Assembly: GCA_963772065.1 (NCBI GenBank)
Contig: CAVYVZ010000004.1
Coordinates: 652,336 to 716,335 of the forward strand
Direction of reading: 5' to 3'
Length of the DNA stretch: 64,000 nt
DNA from: CAVYVZ01 sp963772065
GTDB lineage: Bacteria > Acidobacteriota > Vicinamibacteria > Vicinamibacterales > UBA2999
Below are positions 53,691-64,000 of this stretch, one piece after another; positions within the stretch are counted from its first letter, which is position 1, and every line of letters begins with the position of its first letter. The notes under the pieces are model-generated. The model saw only the letters and a program-made list of their open reading frames with translations. It was not told the origin of the DNA and ran no database searches. A program made the translations under genes and the position numbers.

Positions 53691-56225
53691 TTATTCGATG
53701 CGCAGCGCTCTGACCGGATCCATCCCCGCCGCTCGGCTCGCGGGCAGCAGCGCGGCCAGCACGGCTGACGCTCCGAGCAGTGTGAGGCCGCCCGCAATCG
53801 AGAGCGGGTCGTGCGCGCTGATGCCGAACAACCGCGACTGCAGCAACCGTCCCGCGACCAGAGCCGCCGGAAGGCCAATGGCCGCACCGATGCCGAGCTG
53901 CACCAGCGCGCCGCGCAGGATCGTCCCCAGCACGCGCGGCCGCGAAGCCCCGACCGCCATCCGCAGGCCGATCTCCCGGGTTCGCCGGGACACCGAGATA
54001 CGCGGTCACGCCGTAAAGCCCCAGGCACGCCAGCAGCAGCGCGACCAGTCCGAACGCCACGGTCAGCCGCGCGATGAGGCGCTCGATGTTGAACGCGCGC
54101 GCGACCTGCTCGTCCATGGAGATCATCTGGCGAACGGTAATGCGCCCGTCGACGTCGGCCAGCGCACGGCGGACTTCCGCTTCGAGCCCCTGCACGACGC
54201 CCCTGACCTGGATCTCGATCGCCTGCGGATAGTGCGTCCGATCGATCTTGATCCCCGCCGCAGCCGCGCGCGCTCGGCTTTCAGCTGTCTCCTGCAGGTA
54301 GGGCAGAAAGAACATCTCCCGAGGCGCTCTTCGGCCGTCCTGGTACTTGGCGTCGCCGACGACGCCGACGATTTCGATCTCTGGGGCGCGCTGGCCGATC
54401 CGCCGTCCGATCGGATCGGCGTCGCCGAAGAACTTCCGTGCGAACGACTCGGTGACCAGCGCGACGAGCGGCGATCCGGGGCGGTCGCGTTCGTCGAACG
54501 CCCTGCCCCGAACGACCGGGGTTCCGACCGTGTCGAAGTAGCGAGCGCTGACGCGATTCCACGAGGCCGTGAGGCGTTCCGACGCGTCATGACCCTCCAC
54601 GACGACGCTTCCCGAGTAGTTGTCGCGGGACATCGGCGCGTACAACGAAAACGCCGCGTTCGCCACGCCGGGGATCCGCAGCAGACGTTCCTGCATGCGG
54701 GCGTACATCGCCGGCAATTGCTCGGGTCCCACCATCGTCAATGACGGCGCGAGCGTCACGACATAGCGGCTGTCGATCGCGACGCCGAAGTCCTGCGCCT
54801 CGAGCTGCTGCAGGCTCCGGCCCAGCAGCCCTGCGCACGTCATCAGCACGAGCGAGAGCGCCACCTGCAGCGCAATCAGAACTCCCCGGATGCGGCCGCC
54901 GCGCTCGCTGGTCGTGCGCGAGGCTCCCCGAAGCGCCTCGATGGGATCGGAACGCGACCCGACGACGGCCGGGGCGGCGCCGAAGAGCGCACCCGTGACG
55001 ATTGACGCGCCGAAGGCAAAGCCAATCACCAGCAGCGACGGTGACGGGTCCACGGGAATGTCGGTGGCGCCGCGGAACGCCAGATTGACGATCGCGCGCG
55101 CGCCGGCGAACGACACGAGGAGGCCGGCAAGCCCGCCCGCGCCTGCGAGCAGGAGGCTTTCGAGAAGGAATTGCGCAACCAGCCGCATGCGGGAGGCGCC
55201 GAGGGCAACGCGCACAGCCGTTTCGATCCGTCGCGCCATGCCGCGCGCGAGCAGCAGGCTGGCCAGGTTCGCGCAGGCAATGACGAGGACCGCTGCCGCG
55301 AGCGCTTGCAGCAGTCGCAGGGACGGCGCCACGCCATCCCGCATATTGCTCACGCCGGCGGCAGCAGAGATCACGTTGATGTGCTTGTCTGGGATCCTCC
55401 CGCGCTCGGTCGGAAAGGTCGATCGGTGCCGAGCCAGTGCCGAAGCGTGGCGGTCAGCCGTGCTTCGATCGGCGGAATGGCAGTGCCTGGCTTCAGACGG
55501 CCGATGATGTACAGCCAATGCAGAGGCTTCGCCTCGAGCAGCCGCGCCGCAGGCTGCAGGAGTGGCTCGTTCGAAAGCGGAATCCACATCTCCGGCGGGT
55601 CGGGCACCAGCGTGTCGCCATAGAACCCCTCCGGTGCCACACCGACGATCGTCGCGGGCACGCCGTTCAGGGTGACGCCGCGGCCGATGACATCGGCGCG
55701 CGCCTGAAAGCGCTCCGTCCACGCGCGATAGCTGATAACGGCAACCGGGGCGGCGCCGCGGTGGTCGTCGGGCGGCTGGGTGAGACGCCCGGCTGCAGGC
55801 ACCAGCTCGAAGAGCTGAAAGTAGTTCCCCGACACGAACGAGCCTTTCAGCGTCTCGGGAGGGGCCGCGTCGCTCGAACGGCCGACGGTGACGAACCTCG
55901 GGTTCGCTTGAAACGCCGCGAAATGGCTGAACTGCGGCGCCGCATCACGCAGGCGAGTGTAGAGGTCGTACGAGAACAGCGAGAAGGAACCCTGCAGGCC
56001 CGAGTTCACGCAGCAGGCGTCCGTATCACCCACGCGATACAGCTCGGAGGGGCGCTGCACCGGCAGCGGCTTCAGCAGCACGCGGTCGATCAGCGTGAAC
56101 ACGGCCGTGTTGCCGCCGATGCCCAGGGCGAGCGTCAGCACGCACACGATGGTGAAGCCCGGCGCTTCACGAAGCCGCCGCGCCGCGACCGTCAGATCCG
56201 ATCCCAGACCACGCCATCCGCCCAT
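53691..56225 (-). CDS. ADOP permease 4, two frameshifts
   Basis: From ATG 56225 (MGGWRGLGSDLTVAARRL) it has the first helix (TIVCVLTLALGIGGNTAVFT), a periplasmic domain with a Cys pair (DTDACCVNSGL, about 70-80), central helices (AAVLVIACANLASLLLARGM) and the final FtsX segment (SRRTREIGLRMAVGASRP) ending GMDPVRALRIE. Breaks lie near 55415 and 53997 and cancel out. The short N-terminus without the prefix domain is like ADOP 3. It is divergent from the ABC-2 transporter genes. Confidence 0.85.
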
Positions 56226-56481
56226 GGTGTGCTCCTCCGTTAGCGACCGCGCGTCGACTTAGACGGCAGGAATCAGCGAAGCGTTCACGCCCGAATATCG
56301 GATTCTGCTATGCTTGCACCTCACGGGTGCGCCCGATGAAAATTCCCCGCTGACTCCTCTCGACGTTCCAGTGTTCTTTCAGCCGTCACGCGGCTGATCT
56401 CTCATTAGCTTTCTACGTATCGGCCCGGCGCAACGCGCGTCTGTTCGTCGCGCGCTTGCGTGCAGCGGCCGGGAGTCATCC

Positions 56482-57437
56482 ATGTCGGACGTGGCAATCA
56501 AGGTAGACGACCTCGTGAAGGTGTTCCGCAGCCGATCTCCCGGCCGAGCCGTCATTCCCGCGGTCGACCATCTCAGCTTCACCGTCGAGCGCGGCGCGAT
56601 CTTCGGCCTGCTCGGCCCGAACGGCGCGGGCAAGACGACCACGCTGCGGATTCTGACGACGCTGGTCCGCCCGACGTCGGGACACGCCAGCGTGCTCGGC
56701 TACGACGTGGTCCGCCAGCCGAACGACGTCCGGCGGCGGATCGTCGTGGTGATCCAGGAGCACGCCGCGGAGCTGCTGCTCTCCGTGCGAGACAACCTGC
56801 TGACGTTCGCGCGCTTCCACGGCCACAGCGGCGCGGAGATCCGCCGGCGCGCCGACCGCATCATGGACGACTTCGGCCTCACGCCTGAAGCGACGCGCAA
56901 GGTGCAGGACCTGAGCGGAGGGTTCCGCCGGCGCGTGCAGGTGGCGAAGGTGTTCATGGTCGAGACGCCGATCGTGTTCCTCGACGAGTTCTCGACCGGC
57001 ATGGATCCGATTCTGAAGCGATCGGTGATGGAGATGCTGCGCCGGGAGGCGGCCGCGGACGCACCATCGTCCTGACCACACAGGTCCTCGGCGAAGCCGA
57101 GGAGCTCTGCGACGACATCCTGATCATCGACAAGGGGCGGCAGGTCGCCCGGGGCGACCTGAACGCGCTGAAGCTGCTGACCGAGCGCCTCTACGAGGTG
57201 ACCGTCACGTTCGATCGCGTGCCCGCCGACCTCGACGCCCTGCTCTCGGAGTATCAGCTGCTCCGCGTGCGCACCAGCCAGAACACCGTGCACGTGGCGC
57301 TCAAGGACGAGGAGACGCGCGTGCTCGAGCTGGTGACGGCGCTCGCCGCGCACGGGCGGGTGCTGCGCATCGAGATCAACGGCGCGAGCCTCGAAGACAT
57401 CTTCATCGAGCTGACTCAGAAAGGAGCACCATCATGA
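56482..57437 (+). CDS. ABC-2-type transporter ATP-binding protein, frameshifted
   Basis: The protein from MSDVAIKVDDLVKVF has Walker A LLGPNGAGKTTTLRILTTL (about 49-67), the signature LSGGFRRRVQVAKVF (about 148-162) and Walker B IVFLDEFSTGMDP (about 170-182). Near 57052-57060 one G appears to be missing. The frame then continues GRTIVLTTQVLGEAEELCDD, with H-loop Gln in place of the usual His, into a C-terminal domain ending IFIELTQKGAPS. The span is one short of a multiple of three. It pairs with the permease at 57434 (ATGA overlap). Related exporters carry antibiotics or polysaccharides. Confidence 0.85.
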
Positions 57438-58188
57438 ACGCCCTGGCGGCCGTCATGGCGCGGGAAGCGAAGATCCGCGCGACCAACCTCCTGTTCATCT
57501 TCTGGGACCTGCTGTATCCGCTCGGCTATCTGCTCGTGTTCGGCGTCGGCATCAACGCCTCGCTCGGCTTCACCTCGGGGAACGCGGCGTGGACTACAAC
57601 GCGTTCTTCCTGGCGGGCGTGCTGGCCATGGCGAGCTTCGGCATCGCGGCCAACACGTCGTGGTCGTTCTTTCTCGACCGCGACAACGGCATCTTCTACG
57701 AGATGCTCACCTATCCGATGAGCCGCTCGCAGTACCTGCTCGGCAAGGTGCTGTTCAACGTGCTGATTGCGGTGCTGCAGACCGCGCTGACGGTGGTGCT
57801 CGCGGCCGTCCTGCTCGGCGTGCCGCTCCGCGTCGCCGGCATGCCGCTGCTGGCGCTCGCGATGATCGTCGGAACGGCGGGCTGGTTCTTCTTCTACGCC
57901 ATCTTTGCGCTGCGCATCCGCCGCAACGACGCCTTCAACACGGTCACGTCGATCTTCTACTTCGTGTTCCTGTTCGCCAGCTCGATGTTCTATCCGATCG
58001 AGCCGCTGCCGGCGGCGTTCCGCGCCGCGGCCTACGCGAATCCGATCACCTGGCAGGTCGACGTCCTGCGCTACGCCACGATCGGCGTGGGTGACCCTCG
58101 TCGCATCGGGCTCGAGGCGGCGGCATTCGCGCTCTTCACCGCCGCCTCGTTTGCGGCTGCGGTGCACGCGCTGCGGAATCAGGAATAG
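57434..58188 (+). CDS. ABC-2-type transporter permease, frameshifted
   Basis: It starts MNALAAVMAREAKIRATNLL, overlapping the ATPase gene. The first membrane helix is LLYPLGYLLVFGVGI. A base seems to be missing near 57581-57592. The frame continues DYNAFFLAGVLAMASFGIA and about five more helices, including FYAIFALRIRRNDAF, SIFYFVFLFASSMFYPIEPL and a final anchor ending HALRNQE. Restored length is about 251 residues, normal for an ABC-2 permease. Substrate is unknown. Confidence 0.83.
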
Positions 58189-58193
58189 GTCCG

Positions 58194-60560
58194 CTACTCC
58201 GCTCGCAGCGCTGCGGCGGGATCGATGCGCGACGTCCGGAGTGACGGCACCAGGGCCGCCGCCATCGTGGCCACGATGACGACCGCGGCGGCGACGACGT
58301 ACGGCCGCGGCCCGAAAGTCGGCATCATCTCGATGGCGGCGTCGGACACCTGCGCCAGCGCGGCGGCGGCAATCAACCCCACGGCGCTTCCGGCCGCGGC
58401 GATTCGAAGCGCGCCATGGAGCACGCCCGCAACAATCCGGCGGACGGTCGCGCCGAGCGCCATGCGGATCCCGAACTCACGCGTGCGCTGCGTCACGAGA
58501 AACGCCACGACCGCGTAGGTGCCCGAGAACGCGAGCAGCAAGCCCACGGTACCAAGGAGCGCCGCCGCGGCGGAGAAGGCCTGGAATGCCCATACCTGGA
58601 GACCGACCATGTCGCGCATCCCGTACACCCGGAACGTGGCGTCCGGGTCCGCGGCTCTCACCGCTGCTGAAATGGAACGCGTCGCCGCCGCGATCGTTCG
58701 AGCGCGGACGAGAAGCGATACTTCTCCCGGCACGGAGACTGCCGTCGGGAAGTACACGCACGTGGTATCGGCGCCGTCGATGATCGGGCCGCTCACCACG
58801 TCCTCGGCCACCCCTGCCACGCGAACGCGCGTGTGGCTGGGACGCGGGCGCGAGTCGTTCGAAGGGAAGATGTCGAGTGTCTGTCCAATTGGATCCTGTC
58901 CGGGCCAGAACCGCCGTGCGGTGGCTGCGCTGACCACCACGACCGCGGCGTTCCGGTCGGCCTCGTCGCGTGTGAAGACCCGCCCTCGCACGCTGATGCC
59001 GAAGACGTCGAAATACTCGGGCGAGACCACCGCAAAGCCCGCCGAATGCTCGACGCCGTTGGCGGGCACGACACGCAGCCTCGACAGAGGTCCCGCCAGC
59101 GGCGGCCGCCAGGCGGCCGCGACGCCCTCGATGGTCCCGTCCGACACGAGGCGATCGACGACGGCGGCGCGAACATGCTCGGCGACGCGGACGTCGAGCA
59201 CCTGTTCGTACTGCAGGCCCGTTTCGGCGTTCGCGAGGCGCCTCGACTCGTCGACGAGGCCGGTGGCGCCTACGAGGAACATGACGCAGGCGGCAATCTG
59301 CACCGCCACGAGGACGGTGCGCAGCCGCGACACGCGCGCGTCGGGTCCGACGGCGCCCCGTGAGACCTGCGCGAGGCTCGTGCGCGTGGCCTGAACCGCC
59401 GGATTGAGGCCGACGAGCACCGCCGAGAATCACGGCGGAGACGAACAGCAGCGCGAGCACGCGGACGTCGGGATCGAGCGGCGCCAGAAACGGCGCCGCG
59501 GGCGGCGATCCTTCGGGCAAGGTTCCCAGGATGAGGAGCGGAAACACGCGCGCGGTCACCAGCGTGAGGCCGAGGCCCACTGCCGCTGCAGGCACCGCCA
59601 GGACGAGACTCTCGACGACGAGCTGACGCACGACGCGGGCGCGGCTCGCGCCGAGCGAGAGCCGAACGGCGATCTCGCGCTGCCGCTCGACGCCGCGCGC
59701 CAGCATCATGTTCGTCACGTTGGCGCACGCCACGAGCAGCACGAGCGCAAACGCCGCGACGATCAGCGAGAACATCGTCAACGTCGCCTGGTTCAGCGGA
59801 ATGCGCGTCGCGAGCGAGTCCAGACGGACGCGCAATGGCGCCGCCTCGGACCCGGGAGGAAAGCGCTGGTGGAGCCAGGCGTCGAACCAGGCGCGCGCCT
59901 GTGGCTCCGAGGCATCCGCGCGAAGCCGCCCGATGACGAAGAGCGAGGCAGACTCGGCGTCGCGCCACGGATCCGGGATCGCGAAGGCGCGCGCCATGGA
60001 AAGGGGCGCCCAGAAGCTGACCGTCTCGTCGCCCGGCAGCGCGGAGCCGGGCCGCAGGACGCCTGCGACATGAAAGCGCTCACCCCCGAGAACGATCTCC
60101 CTGCCGACGATCGCCGGATCCGCGCCGTACCGCGAGCGCCACGCATCGTGAGACAGCACGGCCACCGCACCGGCGCCCGGAGTGGCCGCATCATCCGGCA
60201 GGAGCGCACGTCCCATGAGGATGGGCGCGCCGAGCACCTGAAAGTAGTTGCCGCTGACGAGGCGGCCGGTGACCGGGATGTCGCCATCCATGACCGTGAC
60301 AACGCCGCCTGCCGTGAGGCCCAAAAGAACGGGATCCGATCGCGCAACGCGTCGACGTCCGCCAGTCGAAACTCGTGGCGACGGGCGTTGGCCGTGTCCC
60401 AGCTGAGCGTGTAAGCGCGCGGGCCGGGCAGGTCGATCGGCTTCAGGAGGTACGCATTGACGATCGTGAAGGCGGAGCAGAGAATTCCGAGCCCGAGCCC
60501 GATCGTTCCGGCGACGCGCACCGCGTAGTGAGCGTCCTGGATCACCGGCTCGATGAGCAT
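58194..60560 (-). CDS. ADOP permease 5, two frameshifts
   Basis: From ATG 60560 (MLIEPVIQDAHYAVRVAG) it begins at the first membrane helix (TIGLGLGILCSAFTIVNAYL) with no prefix domain. A periplasmic domain (RALLPDDAATPGAGAVAVL), central helices (ALVLLVACANVTNMMLARGV), a second domain and FtsX helices ending RIDPAAALRAE follow. Breaks lie near 60340 and 59424 and cancel out. It is convergent with the ABC-2 permease, 5 bases away, and divergent from the DUF4412 gene. Confidence 0.84.
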
Positions 60561-60605
60561 CTTGCCTCCTGCCCGATGCATTGTAGTATCTGCTGGGAGC
60601 AACCA

Positions 60606-61394
60606 ATGAAACGCACCTTCATCTTCACGATTCTCGTCGTCGGCCTTGCCCTGCCGGCGTTTGCGGATGTCACGATCAAGCAGACGACGAGCGGTAAGGG
60701 AATGGGCATGTCGGGCACGATGCCGGGCACGGTCCGCATCAAGGGCAACAAGATGCGCTCGGATGCGACGATGGGCGATCAGACGCAGACCACGCTCTTC
60801 GACCTCGACGCGCAGAAGATGTACATCTTCAACTCGAAGAAGAAGGAGGCTGACGTGTGGGACATGGCCGCCTTCGCCGGGGAGCTGTCGAAGAGCGTCG
60901 ACGTGTCGAGTGCGAAGGCGTCGTTCAAGCCGAACGGCCAGGCGAAGCAGATTGCCGGCCACTCCGCCGACGGCCACGACATGGTGATCTCGATGGACGC
61001 GCCCCTGGGCGGCAGCAAGGACATGCAGATGACCGTCACGCTGCAGGGGCCGGTGTGGATGGTCAAGGACGCGCCCGGGGCGGCCGAGTACAACCGCTTC
61101 TACAAGGCCGCCGTCGAGAAGGGCTGGATCTTCACCGACCCGCGCGGGGCGAAGGCCCAGCCGGGGCAGGCGAAGGCGATGGCCGAAATGTACCGGCAGA
61201 TCGCCGAGATTGGCGGCATCCCCTACGAGACGAATCTCGAGATCAAGATGGGCGGCAGCGGCCCGATGGCGGGCATGTTTGCCAAGATGGGCAACGCGTC
61301 GATGTCGACGGTCGTCGATTCCGTCGAGACGGGATCGCTGGCGGACGACGTGTTCGCTCCGCCGGAAGGTTACAAGCTCAATTCGAAGCGCTAG
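60606..61394 (+). CDS. exported DUF4412-like protein
   Basis: The 262-residue protein has a signal peptide (MKRTFIFTILVVGLALPAFA) and a GGGAG-like ribosome binding site. The mature part has VTIKQTTSGKGMGMSGTMPG, VRIKGNKMRSDATMGDQTQT and DLDAQKMYIFNSKKKE, matching the DUF4412-type beta-strand pattern of periplasmic proteins. It is Met-rich (over 20 Met), including clusters such as GPMAGMFAKMG, which may mean metal or redox sensitivity. Function is unknown. Confidence 0.75.
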   Translation: MKRTFIFTILVVGLALPAFADVTIKQTTSGKGMGMSGTMPGTVRIKGNKMRSDATMGDQTQTTLFDLDAQKMYIFNSKKKEADVWDMAAFAGELSKSVDVSSAKASFKPNGQAKQIAGHSADGHDMVISMDAPLGGSKDMQMTVTLQGPVWMVKDAPGAAEYNRFYKAAVEKGWIFTDPRGAKAQPGQAKAMAEMYRQIAEIGGIPYETNLEIKMGGSGPMAGMFAKMGNASMSTVVDSVETGSLADDVFAPPEGYKLNSKR

Positions 61395-61407
61395 CGGAGC
61401 GAAGCAC

Positions 61408-62127
61408 TCAGGCTGAGGCCAGCGGTCGGGTGATGAGGCGCCGCATTCGCGCCACGATCGACTTCGCCTCCAGACGCGTTCGCCACAGCGCGACGCCGTT
61501 CTCCTCGAACGCCACGTACAGGTAGCGGTCGCCCAGCCTGGGTCCGAGCAGCTTCCACTCCACCCGCGCGCCATCGTCCGCGATCGTCGGCGGCTCGCCG
61601 TCAGAGTCGAGCTGCCTGAGCGTGTAATTGATCAGGCTGCGTTCGGTGGTCAGCCTGCGCCAGCGCGGCCGCTTGAACGCCACCCCTGCCTCGAACCGCC
61701 CCGGCGTGATGATCTCGAGATCGACCGTCCCCGTCCTCATCGTGCAGCGGAACTCGTTGTACAAGACCGCGTCGGCAGATTGGCGTGAAGACATCCAGCC
61801 ATACTGGTGCGCGTGCAATGCGTAGCGGACGATCCGCGCGCGCGGCATCCAGCAGACCTGCGTTCCCTTCGCGCTCGATACCCGGCGAACCTCGATCGCA
61901 TCTGGCGAGAGGTAAGAGGCCTGCTCGTCCCGTGTCGTGACGGGCAGGACGTCGCGCAGGTCACCCGCCTCGGGCAGATCGAGGAACACGAGCGATCGGC
62001 GGTCGATCACTTCGACGCGCCCGCGATCGTGGACACGAATCGATTTCACATGTTGGGGACAGATGACGCCGGTGAACGGCAGGTCGATCCCGCAACGGCG
62101 CAGCGCGCGCCGGAACCAGCGTTTCAT
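61408..62127 (-). CDS. protein of unknown function
   Basis: From MKRWFRRALRRCGIDLP at 62127 the protein has 239 residues with no signal peptide and no membrane segment. It has a basic N-terminus and a mixed alpha/beta content with stretches such as VEVIDRRSLVFLDLPEAG, EFRCTMRTGTVDLEIITPG and YLYVAFEENGVALW. No family is recognised. It faces the DUF4412 gene tail-to-tail with 13 bases between them. Confidence 0.6.
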   Translation of the reverse strand: MKRWFRRALRRCGIDLPFTGVICPQHVKSIRVHDRGRVEVIDRRSLVFLDLPEAGDLRDVLPVTTRDEQASYLSPDAIEVRRVSSAKGTQVCWMPRARIVRYALHAHQYGWMSSRQSADAVLYNEFRCTMRTGTVDLEIITPGRFEAGVAFKRPRWRRLTTERSLINYTLRQLDSDGEPPTIADDGARVEWKLLGPRLGDRYLYVAFEENGVALWRTRLEAKSIVARMRRLITRPLASA

Positions 62128-62276
62128 CGATCTATTGCGCCTCGGGGGACGTGAGCGTCGCAGCAACGCCCTTGCCGTGCTGAGGTCCCGCGATTTTCGG
62201 GCGGCACCGGGACTCCCGTGCGGCGCAGCGCGGTGGAGGCGCTCAGATTCGTGCGCGCGGGTACATTCCTGTCCGT

Positions 62277-64000
62277 TTACGCATCGCGAAGCACGTTCGC
62301 CGGGTCGAGACGCGATGCGCGCCGGGCTGGAAGCCAGCCGGCGAACGCAGCAACCGTCGCGAGAGCGAGCGCGGACGTGACGAGCGTCATCGGGTCGCGC
62401 GGCTCGACGCCGGTACAGCAGGGAGGCGACGAATTTCGAGGCCCACATGCTGAAGCCGACGCCAACGATGATGCCAGCGCTCACGAGCCGCGACACGCGC
62501 GACAGGACGAGGCGCACGATGCCCGCGGGCCGTGCGCCGAGCGCCATGCGAACGCCGATCTCGGCGCGGCGCCGCGCCACGCTGTAGGCGGTCACGCCGT
62601 AGAGGCCGAGGGCGGTCAGCAGCATCGCCAGCCCGCCAAAGAACCCCGCCAGCAGCGCAATAAGACGTTCCTGATTCATCGACGCGTCGACCTGATCCGC
62701 CAGCGGCCGGAACGTCAGCGCCAGCTGCGGATGCACGGTCGTGGCGGCCGCGACAATGCTCTTCGTGAGGATCGCCGGGCGGCCCCGACCTCGCTCGAAC
62801 ACTCAGGCTCGCGCTCGTCAGCGTAAAGTCGGCCGGATCGAACTGAGCGAGTGGCGCGTACCACGTCGGGGGCATGGGGGCGCGAATCGAGTTATAGACG
62901 GCGTCGGCAGGCACACCGACGATTTCGATCGGACCCAAAGCTCTGGGGCTGCGCGGAAAAATCGTGAACGTGCGGCCGAGCGGGCTGCTGCCGGCGAAGA
63001 ACTTTCTCGCGAATGCTTCATTGACGACGGCAACCCGCGGCCGCCCCGCGCGATCGCTCTCGGTGAAGTCGCGGCCGGCCACCAGCCGGACGCCGAGGGT
63101 GTTGAACCATCCAGGTGTGATGCGATTCGCGGATTCTCGAAGCGGTACGTCGGCAGCCGGCATACCGGTGATTCCGATTGGCGGGTCGAACCCGGCTCCT
63201 GTGACCGGCGTGATCACCGAGATAGCCGCATCGGCGACATCGGGCAGCGCACGAACCGCGTCGCGCACCCGCAGGTGCAGCGCGAGGCGTGCTGCATGGT
63301 CCGCCGTCGCCCGTTGTGCGTCGACATTCACCACGAGGACCCGAGCGGGCTGGAAGCCGAGCGCCCGACTGCTCAGCGACGCGAACGTCCGGATGAACAG
63401 GCCCGCACTGGCGAGCAACCCGATGGAGAGAGCCACCTGCGCGACGATGAGCCAGCCGGCGAACGCGGCACGTGGTTCGCCTGCCAGCGAGCGCCCCAGC
63501 TCCTTCAGCGCGTACGTCGGCGCCGTGCGAGAAGCCCGCAGCGCCGGGACCGTTCCAAACAGCAGGGTCGTCAACGCCGTGATCGCCGCCGTGAACGCGA
63601 GGATGCGGCCGTCGATCGCGAGGTCGAGGGTAGACGAGGTTCACCGGCGTCGAGAGCTGGCGCACGAGCAGGGAACTGCTCCATTGCGCGATCACCAGCC
63701 CGAGGGCGGCGCCGGCACTTGACAGCATCACGCTTTCAGTCAGGAGTTGTCGCACCAGCCGCCAGCGTGATGCGCCGAGGGCGAGGCGCACGCTCAGCTC
63801 GTGACGCCTGGCATGCGCACGCGCGAGGAGCAGGTTGGCAATGTTGACGCAGGCGATCAGCGTGACGAGGAGGACGACCACCATGATGGCGCGCAGCGGC
63901 CGGTCGTAGCGTTCGCGAAGCATTGAACTGCCGTTGGCGGCCGGCACGAGGGCAAACGGATCTGTCAGATAACGGTCGACCGCCTGCTGCCCCGCGCCGT
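62277..64000 (-). CDS. ADOP permease 6, N-terminus beyond window, three frameshifts
   Basis: The visible part covers central helices (VVVLLVTLIACVNIANLLLA near 63850), a second MacB-type domain (AFARKFFAGSSPLGRTF), and FtsX helices (FFGGLAMLLTALGLYGVTAY) ending in ASRLDPANVLRDA at 62277. Frame breaks lie near 63630, 62805 and 62408. The start and the first periplasmic domain lie past base 64000. It is followed downstream by the unknown gene at 61408. Confidence 0.82.

Overview
The window is GC-rich DNA from a Gram-negative (diderm) bacterium, most likely an acidobacterium of the Vicinamibacteria type. The evidence is lpxC (lipid A), TonB-type C-terminal domains, PadR and BlaI regulators with M56 peptidases, and six permeases of the ADOP family (acidobacterial duplicated orphan permease, FtsX/MacB-like). 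No rRNA, tRNA, CRISPR array, transposase or phage module was found.

Layout. 1-5.7 kb is a minus-strand core block: xerC (cut by the window edge), trmFO, topA, dprA. 5.9-10.5 kb runs on plus: a TPR protein, a lipoprotein, then rplU-rpmA-obgE-nadD-rsfS-comF. 10.4-12.4 kb holds a blaI plus a badly frame-disrupted M56-TonB gene. 12.5-20.6 kb has a DinB-like protein, tmk-lysA, an ECF sigma/STAS/small-protein operon, lpxC and uvrA. 20.7-36.4 kb is mixed: a secreted subtilase, an amino acid permease, a beta-propeller, HNH, NlpC/P60, a zinc-peptidase-like protein, a glycosyltransferase (mtgA), an M48-LysM lipoprotein, an aminotransferase, a Tat-exported FAD oxidase, and a MoaD-like/BNR-propeller pair. 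36.5-44.6 kb carries two tandem ADOPs with their PadR, and a divergent blaI with an intact M56-TonB gene. 44.6-51.1 kb is a run of small accessory genes. 51.2-64 kb has four more ADOPs, an ABC-2 exporter pair and two secreted or unknown proteins.

Themes. (1) About twenty or more single-base frameshifts interrupt recognisable genes, including rpmA and comF, while topA, uvrA, lpxC, the APC permease and the M48 gene are clean. This looks largely like consensus error, with probable true decay in the M56-TonB copy. (2) The two tandem ADOPs share a nearly identical 388-nt 5' module and then diverge, which suggests gene conversion. (3) A 7-bp repeat family (AAGGNAA) forms a 110-bp imperfect palindrome near 26.5 kb and recurs inside the M48 gene, where it encodes the signal-peptide core. 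(4) The least explained gene sets are the MoaD-like/BNR pair, the ECF sigma-STAS-small protein operon without an anti-sigma gene, and the BlaI/M56-TonB receptors with a striking operator-like inverted repeat at 42.47 kb.
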